DNA of 64,000 nucleotides. It comes from Altericroceibacterium endophyticum (GTDB lineage: Bacteria; Pseudomonadota; Alphaproteobacteria; Sphingomonadales; Sphingomonadaceae). Where the stretch lies: contig NZ_WTYT01000005.1 of the NCBI RefSeq assembly GCF_009827595.1, positions 186,001 to 250,000 on the forward strand. The letters are read 5' to 3'. Both the position numbers and the translations under genes were made by a program. Below are positions 45,006 through 52,535 of this stretch, piece after piece. The notes under the pieces were generated by a model that made no database searches, was not told the DNA's origin, and saw nothing but the letters and a program-made list of their open reading frames with translations. The first letter of the stretch is position 1; every line of letters begins with the position of its first letter.

Positions 45006-45035
45006 AAAAAAGGCGCGGAAATATGTTTCCGCGCC
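45006..45035 (-). terminator. Intrinsic terminator of rpsU
   Basis: A perfect 10-bp stem (45026-45035 with 45012-45021) with a 4-base loop is followed on the minus strand by six T residues (45011-45006). It lies 41 bases after the rpsU stop. Clear Rho-independent terminator. Confidence 0.9.
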
Positions 45036-45075
45036 CCTTTGGCTTATCCCAAGGCTGGGTTCAAGCGTGTTTGCC

Positions 45076-45282
45076 TTACTTGACGCCGTCACGCTCAGCG
45101 CGCTTGCGCTCCAGCTTGCGGGCGCGGCGCACAGCAGCGGCCTTTTCACGGGCGCGCTTTTCGCTGGGCTTTTCGTAATGGCGACGCAGCTTCATCTCGC
45201 GATACACCCCCTCGCGCTGCAGCTTCTTCTTGAGTGCACGGAGAGCCTGCTCCACATTGTTATCGCGAACGACGATCTGCAT
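45076..45282 (-). CDS. rpsU: 30S ribosomal protein bS21
   Basis: 68 residues. [20 protein letters not shown] and the highly basic C-terminal helix ([20 protein letters not shown]) are typical. AGAGGTGG precedes the ATG. bS21 assists start-site selection on the 30S subunit. Monocistronic with its own terminator. Confidence 0.96.
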   Translation of the reverse strand: MQIVVRDNNVEQALRALKKKLQREGVYREMKLRRHYEKPSEKRAREKAAAVRRARKLERKRAERDGVK

Positions 45283-45536
45283 AAACTAAGCCACCTCTTT
45301 CAAAACTCGGTTCCGGCCCCCGATTCGCGGGAATCACCGGTAAAGATTCAACGAAAATAGCGCCGAATCCGCTTCGGGTCGGCTATCAGGCTGCGCGCTT
45401 TAAGCAAATTTCACGTGTTTGGCAAGCATGGAACGGCCCGGAAAGCCTCACGCCGCGCAGTACATTCGTCTGAAAGCTCAATATGGTGCGTTTTGCGGGA
45501 CTTTCAAGATGGCTTCTGTGCGTCTAAGGCCGGGCC
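45283..45536. other. Divergent control region of rpsU and crcB
   Basis: No gene is seen in these 254 bases. The rpsU leader contains a short inverted repeat GATTC-GCGG-GAATC (45322-45335). Possible minus-strand promoter: TTGCCA with TAAAGC 17 bases later, around 45398-45425, a weak match. I could not recognise a fluoride riboswitch before crcB. Confidence 0.4.
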
Positions 45537-45944
45537 ATGTCTCTACCCTCCCCCCTTTCCGCTTCGCTCTATGTCGCCTGTGGCGGCGGAGTCGGCGCCG
45601 TGCTACGTTATCAACTCGGTCGCTTCCTGACCCATTGGTTGGGATCTTCCGTTGTGATGGCGTTTCCCTGGGCGACTCTTGCGGCCAATGTCATTGGCTC
45701 CATGGCCATGGGCTTGCTGGCCGGATGGCTGGCGCGGCACGGACAGGGCGGTGAACAGGCCCGATTGCTGATCGGCGTCGGCCTGCTTGGCGGCTTTACG
45801 ACTTTCTCCTCCTTCAGTCTCGAAATGATGCTGCTGATCGAACGGGGACAGGGCCTGATGGCCTTCACCTATGGCGCTGTGTCTCTTCTGGCCGGACTTA
45901 CCGCCCTTTATATCGGCCTTATCGTGATGCGAGTGGCAGGATGA
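45537..45944 (+). CDS. crcB: CrcB/Fluc fluoride ion channel
   Basis: 135 residues with four membrane helices. GGGVGAVLRYQLGR and the polar-track motif GGFTTFSSFSLEM, which includes the conserved Phe box and the Thr/Ser that bind fluoride, are intact. It exports toxic fluoride as an antiparallel dimer. Its stop overlaps the rluC-like start (ATGA). Confidence 0.94.
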   Translation: MSLPSPLSASLYVACGGGVGAVLRYQLGRFLTHWLGSSVVMAFPWATLAANVIGSMAMGLLAGWLARHGQGGEQARLLIGVGLLGGFTTFSSFSLEMMLLIERGQGLMAFTYGAVSLLAGLTALYIGLIVMRVAG

Positions 45945-47260
45945 GTAATAACGGACCTTCAGACAATGTACGGCAATTCACCGTGCAGCATGATGATGAC
46001 GGGATCAGGGTGGATCGCTGGTTCAAACGGCATTTGCCGCAAATTGGCTTTGGCACTGTCTCCAAATGGGCACGCACCGGGCAAATCCGGGTCGATGGCA
46101 AACGGGTAAAACCCGAAGACCGGCTGGCATCGGGCCAGACCCTGCGCGTTCCGCCCGGCGGCGAACCCGCCCAGCGCAAGACCAGCCAGCGCCGCGAACT
46201 GACCGAAGAACAGATCCTCAAAGCCGAAGCAATGGTGATCACGCAGGATCGCTCCGCCATCGTGCTGAACAAACCACCGGGCCTCGCCACACAGGGCGGC
46301 ACCGGCACGACGCAGCATGTCGATGGCCTGCTGGATGCCTTCGCGGGGGAAGATGATCCGCGTCCGCGTCTGGTCCACCGGCTCGATAAGGACACATCCG
46401 GCGTCTTGCTGGTGGCCCGTACGCCGGGCAGTGCCGCCTTCTTCTCGAAACGCTTCTCGGGTCGTTCGGCCAGAAAGGTCTATTGGGCACTGGTCGTTGG
46501 TGTGCCTGACATTGCCGAAGGCATGATCGACGCCCCACTGTCGAAACAGCCCGGCTCTGGCGGCGAGAAGATGCAGGTCGATGAAGAACATGGCCAGCTC
46601 GCCCGAACGCGCTACCGCATGGTTGAACGCGCCGGCAACAGCGCCGCCTGGATCGAACTGGAGCCGCTGACGGGCCGCACACACCAATTGCGCGTGCATA
46701 TGGCCGCCATTGGCCACCCGATTGTGGGCGACGGCAAATATGGCGGGCAGGATGCCTTCCTGACCGGGACGATCAGCCGCAAGATGCATCTTCATGCACG
46801 GCGCCTGATTATCGACCACCCTGTTGGTGAGAAGCTGGATGTGATGGCCGAACTGCCGGAGCATTTCGCCGCCAGTATGGAACAGCTGGGTTTCGACCTG
46901 ACATTGAGCGATGCCGAACCCGAGCAAGGCCCACCCCCGCCGGGCAAGGAAGAAAGAAAGCAGGCCGCGCGGCAGCATGCCAAACAATACCGCAAGGAAC
47001 GCCGGGGCGAACGGCGCAAACGCGCGGACGGACCAGCAGCAGAACGGACCAGCGGCCGCCCGGCAGACCGGCCGGTCAAGAAATCCGGCCCCAAAAAGGG
47101 CAAAGGCAGCCCGGTGCCCAAGTCTCAGCTGAACAAGAAGGCCGGCGGCAAGCCCGCCCCCAGGCCCTCGCGCTCTTCAACCGGACGGCCGTCTTCGAAG
47201 CGGCCTTCAGGTCGCCCGTCCTCCCGCCCATCATCGGGGCCGCGAAAGGGCGGTAAATGA
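45941..47260 (+). CDS. rluC: RluA-family 23S rRNA pseudouridine synthase (RluC-like)
   Basis: 439 residues. N-terminal S4 RNA-binding domain (VDRWFKRHLPQIGFGTVSKWARTGQIRVDG split by the S4 fold), then the catalytic HRLDKDTSG motif (D149) and GRTHQLRVHMAAIGHPIVGD. The C-terminal ~120 residues are Lys/Arg/Pro/Ser-rich and low complexity, probably an RNA-contacting tail. RluC modifies several positions in 23S rRNA; assignment to RluC rather than RluD is likely but not certain. Start and stop both overlap the neighbours by 4 bases. Confidence 0.88.
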   Translation: MSNNGPSDNVRQFTVQHDDDGIRVDRWFKRHLPQIGFGTVSKWARTGQIRVDGKRVKPEDRLASGQTLRVPPGGEPAQRKTSQRRELTEEQILKAEAMVITQDRSAIVLNKPPGLATQGGTGTTQHVDGLLDAFAGEDDPRPRLVHRLDKDTSGVLLVARTPGSAAFFSKRFSGRSARKVYWALVVGVPDIAEGMIDAPLSKQPGSGGEKMQVDEEHGQLARTRYRMVERAGNSAAWIELEPLTGRTHQLRVHMAAIGHPIVGDGKYGGQDAFLTGTISRKMHLHARRLIIDHPVGEKLDVMAELPEHFAASMEQLGFDLTLSDAEPEQGPPPPGKEERKQAARQHAKQYRKERRGERRKRADGPAAERTSGRPADRPVKKSGPKKGKGSPVPKSQLNKKAGGKPAPRPSRSSTGRPSSKRPSGRPSSRPSSGPRKGGK

Positions 47261-47913
47261 GCATTCGTCTGGCCGTTTTTGATTGTGACGGCACGCTGAG
47301 CGACGGACAGGCGGCGGTTTGCGAGGCGATGGACATCGCCTTTGCCGAAGCAGGCCTGCCCGCGCCGGACCGCAATCGGGTGCGGCGGATTGTCGGCCTC
47401 AGCCTGCATCGTGCAATTCCGCAGCTCCTTCCACAGGAAAGCGAAGAACGCTGCGCCGATATCGTCGAAAACTACAAAACGGCATTCCGGCAGGCCCGGC
47501 TCGACGGATCGCTCCATGAACCGCTGTATGATGGCATCCCGGAATTGCTGCGCACCCTGAAATCGCGCGGCTGGTTACTCGGCGTAGCCACCGGCAAATC
47601 CTATCGCGGGTTGAAAAGCACGCTGGCGACGCATGGGATTGGCGATCTGTTTCAGACACTGCAAACCGCCGACAGCTTCCCGTCAAAACCGCACCCCGCC
47701 ATGCTGGAGGCGGCGCTGGATGATACGCTCGCCCGGCCGGAAAATGCAGTGATGATCGGTGACACGGTCTATGACATCGAAATGGCCCGCAGCATCGGCG
47801 TCCGCGCCCTTGGGGTCGCCTGGGGCTATCACGAACCCGAAGAATTGCTGAAGGCCGGCGCGCAGGCGATAGCCGCGACGCCTGCCGATCTGGAGAATCT
47901 GATCAATGGCTGA
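47257..47913 (+). CDS. HAD-superfamily hydrolase, phosphoglycolate phosphatase-like
   Basis: 218 residues. HAD motif I VFDCDGTLSDGQ (D9, D11), motif II GVATGKSYRG, motif III/IV with KPHPAMLEAAL and MIGDTVYDIEMA. The cap is a helical type as in Gph. The substrate is not clear. The start overlaps rluC by 4 bases and the stop overlaps the next gene by 8 bases. Confidence 0.9.
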   Translation: MSIRLAVFDCDGTLSDGQAAVCEAMDIAFAEAGLPAPDRNRVRRIVGLSLHRAIPQLLPQESEERCADIVENYKTAFRQARLDGSLHEPLYDGIPELLRTLKSRGWLLGVATGKSYRGLKSTLATHGIGDLFQTLQTADSFPSKPHPAMLEAALDDTLARPENAVMIGDTVYDIEMARSIGVRALGVAWGYHEPEELLKAGAQAIAATPADLENLING

Positions 47914-48121
47914 TCCGGCAAAGGGCCGTTTCTTCATCATCGCGCTGGTGCGCATCGCCGGTCTGGCGATGATCCTGCTGGCCATGATGATCTATTACAA
48001 CGAAATCCACGCGCCTGATGCGGTTGCTGTGGTGCTGGCCGTGGCCGGGGTGCTGACCATGTTCGGCGCCACCCGCTATCTCGCCCGTAAATGGCGGAGC
48101 GGCGGAGGACGCCATTCGTGA
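47906..48121 (+). CDS. Small inner-membrane protein of unknown function
   Basis: 71 residues with two membrane helices (about 12-30 and 39-56) and a basic C-terminus (ARKWRSGGGRH). Its ATG lies inside the end of the HAD gene and its stop overlaps a GTG start of the ATP12 gene, so it is embedded in a coupled run and is very probably translated. The hairpin topology with basic tail predicts both ends in the cytosol. Function unknown. Confidence 0.75.
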   Translation: MADPAKGRFFIIALVRIAGLAMILLAMMIYYNEIHAPDAVAVVLAVAGVLTMFGATRYLARKWRSGGGRHS

Positions 48122-48813
48122 AGCGCTTCTACAAGAACGTCTCCGTCGCCCCTCTCGAAGGCGGCTATCAGATATTGCTGGATGATCGCGGGCTAAAAAC
48201 GGTTGGCGGAGCGCCGCAGATCGTCCCGAGTGAAAGCCTGGCAGAAGCGATGGCGGCTGAATGGGCCGCGCAAGGGGATGAAGTCGACACGGGCAGCCTG
48301 TTCCTGCGCGATCTGGTGGATTTCGCGATCGATCAGATCGGCAGCGATCACGCCGCGCATGTCGACCAATTGCTGGCCTTCGGGGAAACCGATACGCTGT
48401 GCTATCAGGCCGCGCCCGATGAGCCCTTCTTCCAGCGGCAGCAGGATCTGTGGGAGCCTGTGCTGACCCGGCTGGAAAACCGCCATGATATCCGCTTCGA
48501 ACTGATCAGCGGCATCATCCATCGCCCCCAGCCCGCAGCAACGCTGGCCACTTTACGGGCGAAACTGGAACAGCAGGATGCCTTCACGATGGCCGGCCTG
48601 CTGACGCTGGCCTCGCTTGCCGCCTCGCTCACCATCGCGCTCACCGCGCTGGAGGGCGGGCACGATCCGGCAACGCTCTATGCCATCTCCAATGCGGAGG
48701 AAGACTGGCAGGCGGAGCAATGGGGCTGGGATGCCGAGGCCGAAGACATCCGCCAGAAGCGGCTGGATGCCTTCACGCAGGCCATGCATTATCTGGAAAT
48801 GCTGCGAAGCTGA
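48118..48813 (+). CDS. ATP12-family F1-ATPase assembly chaperone
   Basis: 231 residues from the GTG at 48118, which overlaps the upstream TGA and gives the family N-terminus KRFYKNVSVAPLEGGYQILLD; an ATG at 48091 would add nine residues. LRDLVDFAIDQIG, DTLCYQAAPDEPFFQRQQDLW and LTALEGGHDPATLYAISNAEEDWQ are typical of the ATP12 fold. In mitochondria ATP12 holds the F1 alpha subunit before assembly; alphaproteobacteria keep the gene. No ATP synthase gene is in the window. Confidence 0.9.
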   Translation: MKRFYKNVSVAPLEGGYQILLDDRGLKTVGGAPQIVPSESLAEAMAAEWAAQGDEVDTGSLFLRDLVDFAIDQIGSDHAAHVDQLLAFGETDTLCYQAAPDEPFFQRQQDLWEPVLTRLENRHDIRFELISGIIHRPQPAATLATLRAKLEQQDAFTMAGLLTLASLAASLTIALTALEGGHDPATLYAISNAEEDWQAEQWGWDAEAEDIRQKRLDAFTQAMHYLEMLRS

Positions 48814-48891
48814 TTTTGCAGATGCCGGGCAGACGACACCGCCCGGCTATCAGCCTGCCTTCGAGCCTTAAGCCATAAACTCAAAATCAGC
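48809..48891. terminator. Nested inverted repeats between two convergent genes
   Basis: GCTGATTTTG (48809-48818) is the exact complement of CAAAATCAGC (48882-48891), and each arm includes the stop codon of one gene. Inside lies a 7-bp stem GCCGGGC/GCCCGGC (48824-48830, 48841-48847). Together they probably serve as a bidirectional terminator; the TTTT of the left arm is not in the usual place after a stem. Confidence 0.4.
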
Positions 48892-49510
48892 CGACCCATT
48901 CAGCGACCTGATCGGCCACTTCATTGGCGGCATCATTCAGCGCGGGACCAACCGCATCTGCTTCGGCTGCGATCCCGCCACGTTCGGCCTGAAAGCGGCG
49001 CGTCAGGATTTCACCATCGGCGGTCTGCAAGGTTGCATCGAAGGTCACGACCGCGCTCTGGCTGCCGACATCATAGCCCATATCCACAAGCTGACCGGAG
49101 AGCTGCGTGGCTGCGCCATATTGCAGCTGCGCCCCCTCCACCACGAGCCGGTTGCCCTTGGCGCGGATGGTTTCCGCCAGCATCCGGGCAAACAGGCTGG
49201 CCGGCTTTTCAACCCACACAGCATCCTTGAGATAGGCCAGCTTGGAGGATGTCATCTGCACCGGGACCCGGTTGACATCCAGTCGCTGGGGCGCGCCAAT
49301 ATCCAGCACCGCCAGTGCCACTTTGTTCGTTCCGCGCGCCGCCGCACCCGCCGGGGCCGCCGCGTCAGACGTCAGCGTGAGCAGGCTGGCCGGGGGATCT
49401 TCGCCAAAGCTGACACATCCGCCAAGCAGGAGCGCTGCGCCGGATAAAGCCGCCAAAGTGGCGCGAAAGCGCATGTTGCCCTTAGCCTTATGCATCGCAC
49501 TCATCCTCAT
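48887..49510 (-). CDS. ABC-type transport auxiliary lipoprotein (MCE/Pqi-type)
   Basis: 207 residues from the ATG at 49510, which overlaps the mlaD stop (ATGA); an ATG at 49474 would give a shorter signal peptide (MRFRATLAALSGAALLLGGC). The lipobox LGGC marks it as a lipoprotein. The mature part (ALAVLDIGAPQRLDVNRVPVQ, LAYLKDAVWVEKPASLFARML) matches the PqiC-like ABC_trans_aux family. Such lipoproteins sit at the outer membrane and complete MCE lipid-transport systems. The last gene of the mlaE-mlaF-mlaD run. Confidence 0.87.
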   Translation of the reverse strand: MRMSAMHKAKGNMRFRATLAALSGAALLLGGCVSFGEDPPASLLTLTSDAAAPAGAAARGTNKVALAVLDIGAPQRLDVNRVPVQMTSSKLAYLKDAVWVEKPASLFARMLAETIRAKGNRLVVEGAQLQYGAATQLSGQLVDMGYDVGSQSAVVTFDATLQTADGEILTRRFQAERGGIAAEADAVGPALNDAANEVADQVAEWVG

Positions 49511-50445
49511 TTTTCGTAATCCGGCAGCTTGTTGCCGCCGAGCAGGCCGCCTGCGCCCTGTTCATTAAGCTTGTTCGTCACCTTGCGCAGGGATTCGCTG
49601 GTCCGGCGCAGGTCGCGCAGCGTAGCTTCCGCAGCGGGCAGCGTATCCTGGCTCAATTGCTGAGCCGCAGGCCGGGCATCATTGAGCGTTCCTTCAAGTG
49701 CTTCGGAGGCCTTGCGTGCCGACACCAGCGTCTCACGCAATTCATCCGCCAGCGAGGCACCTTCCTTGTTCAGCAGTTGATCGGTGCTGTTAAGCGTCGT
49801 TTCAAACGCGCCCAGCGTGTCGGTCGCCTGATTGAGCGTGCCCTGCAATTCTGCCAGCGTCGCCTTCACTTGCGGTGCCGTATCCGCCAGCGTCGCCGTC
49901 ATCTGTTCCGTATTGGCCAGAATGCCCTGAATCGATTCCTGATTTTCATCCGACAAGGTGGCCGACAATCGCTCTGTGAGCGTCGCCAGCCGCTCCAGCA
50001 ACAGCGGCGCACTTGCCAGAATTTCGCCCAGACCGCCCCGCTTGGTCGGGATAACCGGCACGCCTTCCGGCCCCGGCTCGGTGATCGGAGGGGCGCCCTT
50101 GACCGCGCCATCCAGCAAGATGGTCGAAACGCCGGTAAAACTCGCCTGTATCGAGGCGGTCGTACCCTGGAGAATGGGGATAGAATCGTTGACCGCAATC
50201 CGCACGCGGACGAATTCGGGGTCCTGCCGCCAGAGCTCGATTTTCTTTACCTGCCCGGACGTCACACCGGAAAATGCCACTTCCGAGCCAGTGGCGAGAC
50301 CGCCAACCGACTGTTTGAAGAAAATGTCATATTCCTTGCGGTCATTGGTGCCCAGCTGAGCCAGCCAGACGATGAACACGGCCAGCGCCGCCATCAGCAC
50401 CAGCGTGACGATCCCGACCCAGATATGGTTTGCGCGCGTTTCCAT
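49507..50445 (-). CDS. MlaD-family MCE-domain protein
   Basis: 312 residues. One N-terminal membrane helix (IWVGIVTLVLMAALAVFIVWLAQ) is followed by a single MCE domain (about residues 38-120: DIFFKQSVGGLATGSEVAFSG... SFTGVSTILLDG) and a long helical tail (about 150-290) rich in Ala, Thr, Leu and Glu. MCE hexamers form channels that carry lipids between the membranes. The long helix could form a tube like those of longer MCE proteins. Confidence 0.92.
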   Translation of the reverse strand: METRANHIWVGIVTLVLMAALAVFIVWLAQLGTNDRKEYDIFFKQSVGGLATGSEVAFSGVTSGQVKKIELWRQDPEFVRVRIAVNDSIPILQGTTASIQASFTGVSTILLDGAVKGAPPITEPGPEGVPVIPTKRGGLGEILASAPLLLERLATLTERLSATLSDENQESIQGILANTEQMTATLADTAPQVKATLAELQGTLNQATDTLGAFETTLNSTDQLLNKEGASLADELRETLVSARKASEALEGTLNDARPAAQQLSQDTLPAAEATLRDLRRTSESLRKVTNKLNEQGAGGLLGGNKLPDYEK

Positions 50446-50454
50446 CAGACTTCC

Positions 50455-51330
50455 CTATGCCCCCGATTCCGGCTGCTTGTCCATGGCCTGCGCGCGTTCA
50501 TGCGTGGCGCTTGCGGCACGGCTGCGGGGCCCGTTGAAATATTCTTCGATCCAGGGATGCTTGGTTTCCAGCAATTCCGGTATCGTCCCGACGGCGATCA
50601 CCTGCTTGTCAGCCAGCACCGCCACCCGGTCACAAATTGCATATAGCGTATCCAGATCATGCGTGATCAGAAATACTGTAAGTCCCAGAGTGTCCGCAAG
50701 ATCCCGCGTCAACTCATCAAATTTTGCTGCGCCCACCGGATCAAGCCCGGCAGTCGGTTCATCCAGAAACAGCAATTCCGGATCCAGCGCCAAAGCGCGG
50801 GCCAGACCGGCGCGTTTTTTCATGCCGCCGGACAATTCGGAAGGATATTTGCTGGCCGCCTCTGCCGGCAGACCTGACATCACAGTCTTGTAACGGGCAA
50901 TTTCATGCCGCAATTCCGGTTCCAGTTCAGGGTAGAACTGCTTGATCGGGACCTCGACATTTTCCCCGACCGTCAGCGTGGAGAACAACGCACCCCCCTG
51001 AAACAGAATGCCCCAGCGCGACCGGATGCCGATTTCTTCATCCGGTTCGGCAGCTGTCACATCATTGCCGAACACCTTGATGGTGCCGGTATCGGGAATT
51101 TGCAGGCCGATCACGCTGCGCATCAGCACCGATTTCCCGGTGCCGGAACCGCCGACGACGCCCAGAATTTCACCGCGTTTTACTTTTAGCGACAGGTTTT
51201 CGTGAATAACCTGATCACCGAAACTGTTGGTCAGCCCTTCAATCTCGATCGGATATTTCCCATCGAAATGCTCCGCGGTTTCGTCATGCGCTTCGGAAAT
51301 CACCTGTTCTTCGATGTGGTCTTCGCTCAT
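50455..51330 (-). CDS. MlaF-like ABC transporter ATP-binding protein
   Basis: 291 residues from the ATG at 51330, which overlaps the mlaE stop (ATGA). Walker A GGSGTGKS, Q-loop FQGGALFSTLTV, signature LSGGMKKRAGLARAL, Walker B LLFLDEPTAGLDP and the switch histidine in LITHDLDT are all present. A C-terminal extension (WIEEYFNGPRSRAA) is common in MlaF. It powers phospholipid transport with MlaE. Confidence 0.93.
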   Translation of the reverse strand: MSEDHIEEQVISEAHDETAEHFDGKYPIEIEGLTNSFGDQVIHENLSLKVKRGEILGVVGGSGTGKSVLMRSVIGLQIPDTGTIKVFGNDVTAAEPDEEIGIRSRWGILFQGGALFSTLTVGENVEVPIKQFYPELEPELRHEIARYKTVMSGLPAEAASKYPSELSGGMKKRAGLARALALDPELLFLDEPTAGLDPVGAAKFDELTRDLADTLGLTVFLITHDLDTLYAICDRVAVLADKQVIAVGTIPELLETKHPWIEEYFNGPRSRAASATHERAQAMDKQPESGA

Positions 51331-52436
51331 GCCCAACCCAATTCGCTGAAGAACACGGCAAAGAATGCGTCGAGCACGATCACCATGAAGATGGCCATAA
51401 CCACGGCCTGGGTCGTCCGCAGGCCGACTTCCTCGGCATTGCCCTTGACCTGCATGCCCTGATAACAGCCGGACAGCGCGACGATCAGCCCAAAGACCGG
51501 AGCCTTGATCAGCCCCACCCAAAGGTCATAGATCGGCACAACGTCCTGAATCCGTGACAGAAATGTCAGGAAAGGAATGTCGAGCGTCAATTCCGATACG
51601 AAGGCACCGCCGATAATCGCCACCACCGAGGCATAAAAACCCAGCAGCGGCATCATCAACACCGCGGCCAGAATACGCGGCAGGATCAAGGCCTCCATCG
51701 GTGAGACACCGATCGTGCGCATCGCATCCACTTCTTCGGTCAGCCGCATCGTGCCAATCTGCGCCGCGAAGGCCGAGCCGGATCGGCCCGCCACCATGAT
51801 CGCCGTCATCAGGACACCCAGCTCTCGCAAGGTCAGCCGTCCGGTGAGGTTGATGGTGTAAATTTCTGCGCCGAACTGCCGCAATTGCGCCGCGCCCTGC
51901 TGGGCAATCACAATCCCGATCAGGAAGCTCATCAACCCGATAATGCCGAGCGAAGATACACCGACCAGTTCCAGCTGACGCACCAGAGCTTTACCGCGGA
52001 AGCGCGAGGGATGGCGCAGCAATGTGCCGAAACCCGCCACCACCGCGCCGAGGAAACCGACCACACGGACAACGCCGTGCCCAAATTCGATCACCCGTTC
52101 GCCAATTTCCTCCGGCACGCGTTCCAGAGTGCGCGGCCGCTGCGGCTTGATATCGGCGGTGCTTTCGCTTTCCTCGACCTTCGCCAGCAGATCGCTGGCC
52201 TGATCGCTGGCGCCCGAAATTTCGGCGTCCTGCTCTTTGGAAAAACGGCGAACGACCCAGGCACCAACCGTATCGATTTCAGTCGCGCCGGAAAGATCGA
52301 TTCGCTGCACAGAGCCTTCAAACTCGCGCAGTTCCCGGTCCAGCACTCCAATCGTGGAAATCAGCAAGGGTCCGGAGATGGAAACAGTGCTGCCCCCATC
52401 CGATTCATCCAGTTTATATTCGGCCCATTCGCGCAT
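51327..52436 (-). CDS. MlaE-like ABC permease with N-terminal STAS domain
   Basis: 369 residues from the ATG at 52436; a TTG further upstream is less likely. Residues ~1-80 form a STAS-like domain (IDLSGATEIDTVGAWVVRRF), corresponding to the separate MlaB subunit of E. coli. Next, from about 135, is the MlaE permease with several membrane helices and the motifs LTLRELGVLMTAIMVAGRSGSAFAA cut by EVDAMRTIGVSP. MlaB binding regulates MlaF activity, so the fusion would place control within the permease. Confidence 0.92.
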   Translation of the reverse strand: MREWAEYKLDESDGGSTVSISGPLLISTIGVLDRELREFEGSVQRIDLSGATEIDTVGAWVVRRFSKEQDAEISGASDQASDLLAKVEESESTADIKPQRPRTLERVPEEIGERVIEFGHGVVRVVGFLGAVVAGFGTLLRHPSRFRGKALVRQLELVGVSSLGIIGLMSFLIGIVIAQQGAAQLRQFGAEIYTINLTGRLTLRELGVLMTAIMVAGRSGSAFAAQIGTMRLTEEVDAMRTIGVSPMEALILPRILAAVLMMPLLGFYASVVAIIGGAFVSELTLDIPFLTFLSRIQDVVPIYDLWVGLIKAPVFGLIVALSGCYQGMQVKGNAEEVGLRTTQAVVMAIFMVIVLDAFFAVFFSELGWA

Positions 52437-52535
52437 TGTGCCTGCTATGATGGTAAAATGATGTTTCGACAAGCCAAACAAGTATGGCAAACAAGTTGCC
52501 CTTCGGCAAAGCCGCTGGCAAAGGCCTGAGCCGTC

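Noticed and set aside
45283-45536. Fluoride riboswitch ahead of crcB
   Set aside because: I could not identify the conserved core or a pseudoknot in the 254-base region, so no call is made.
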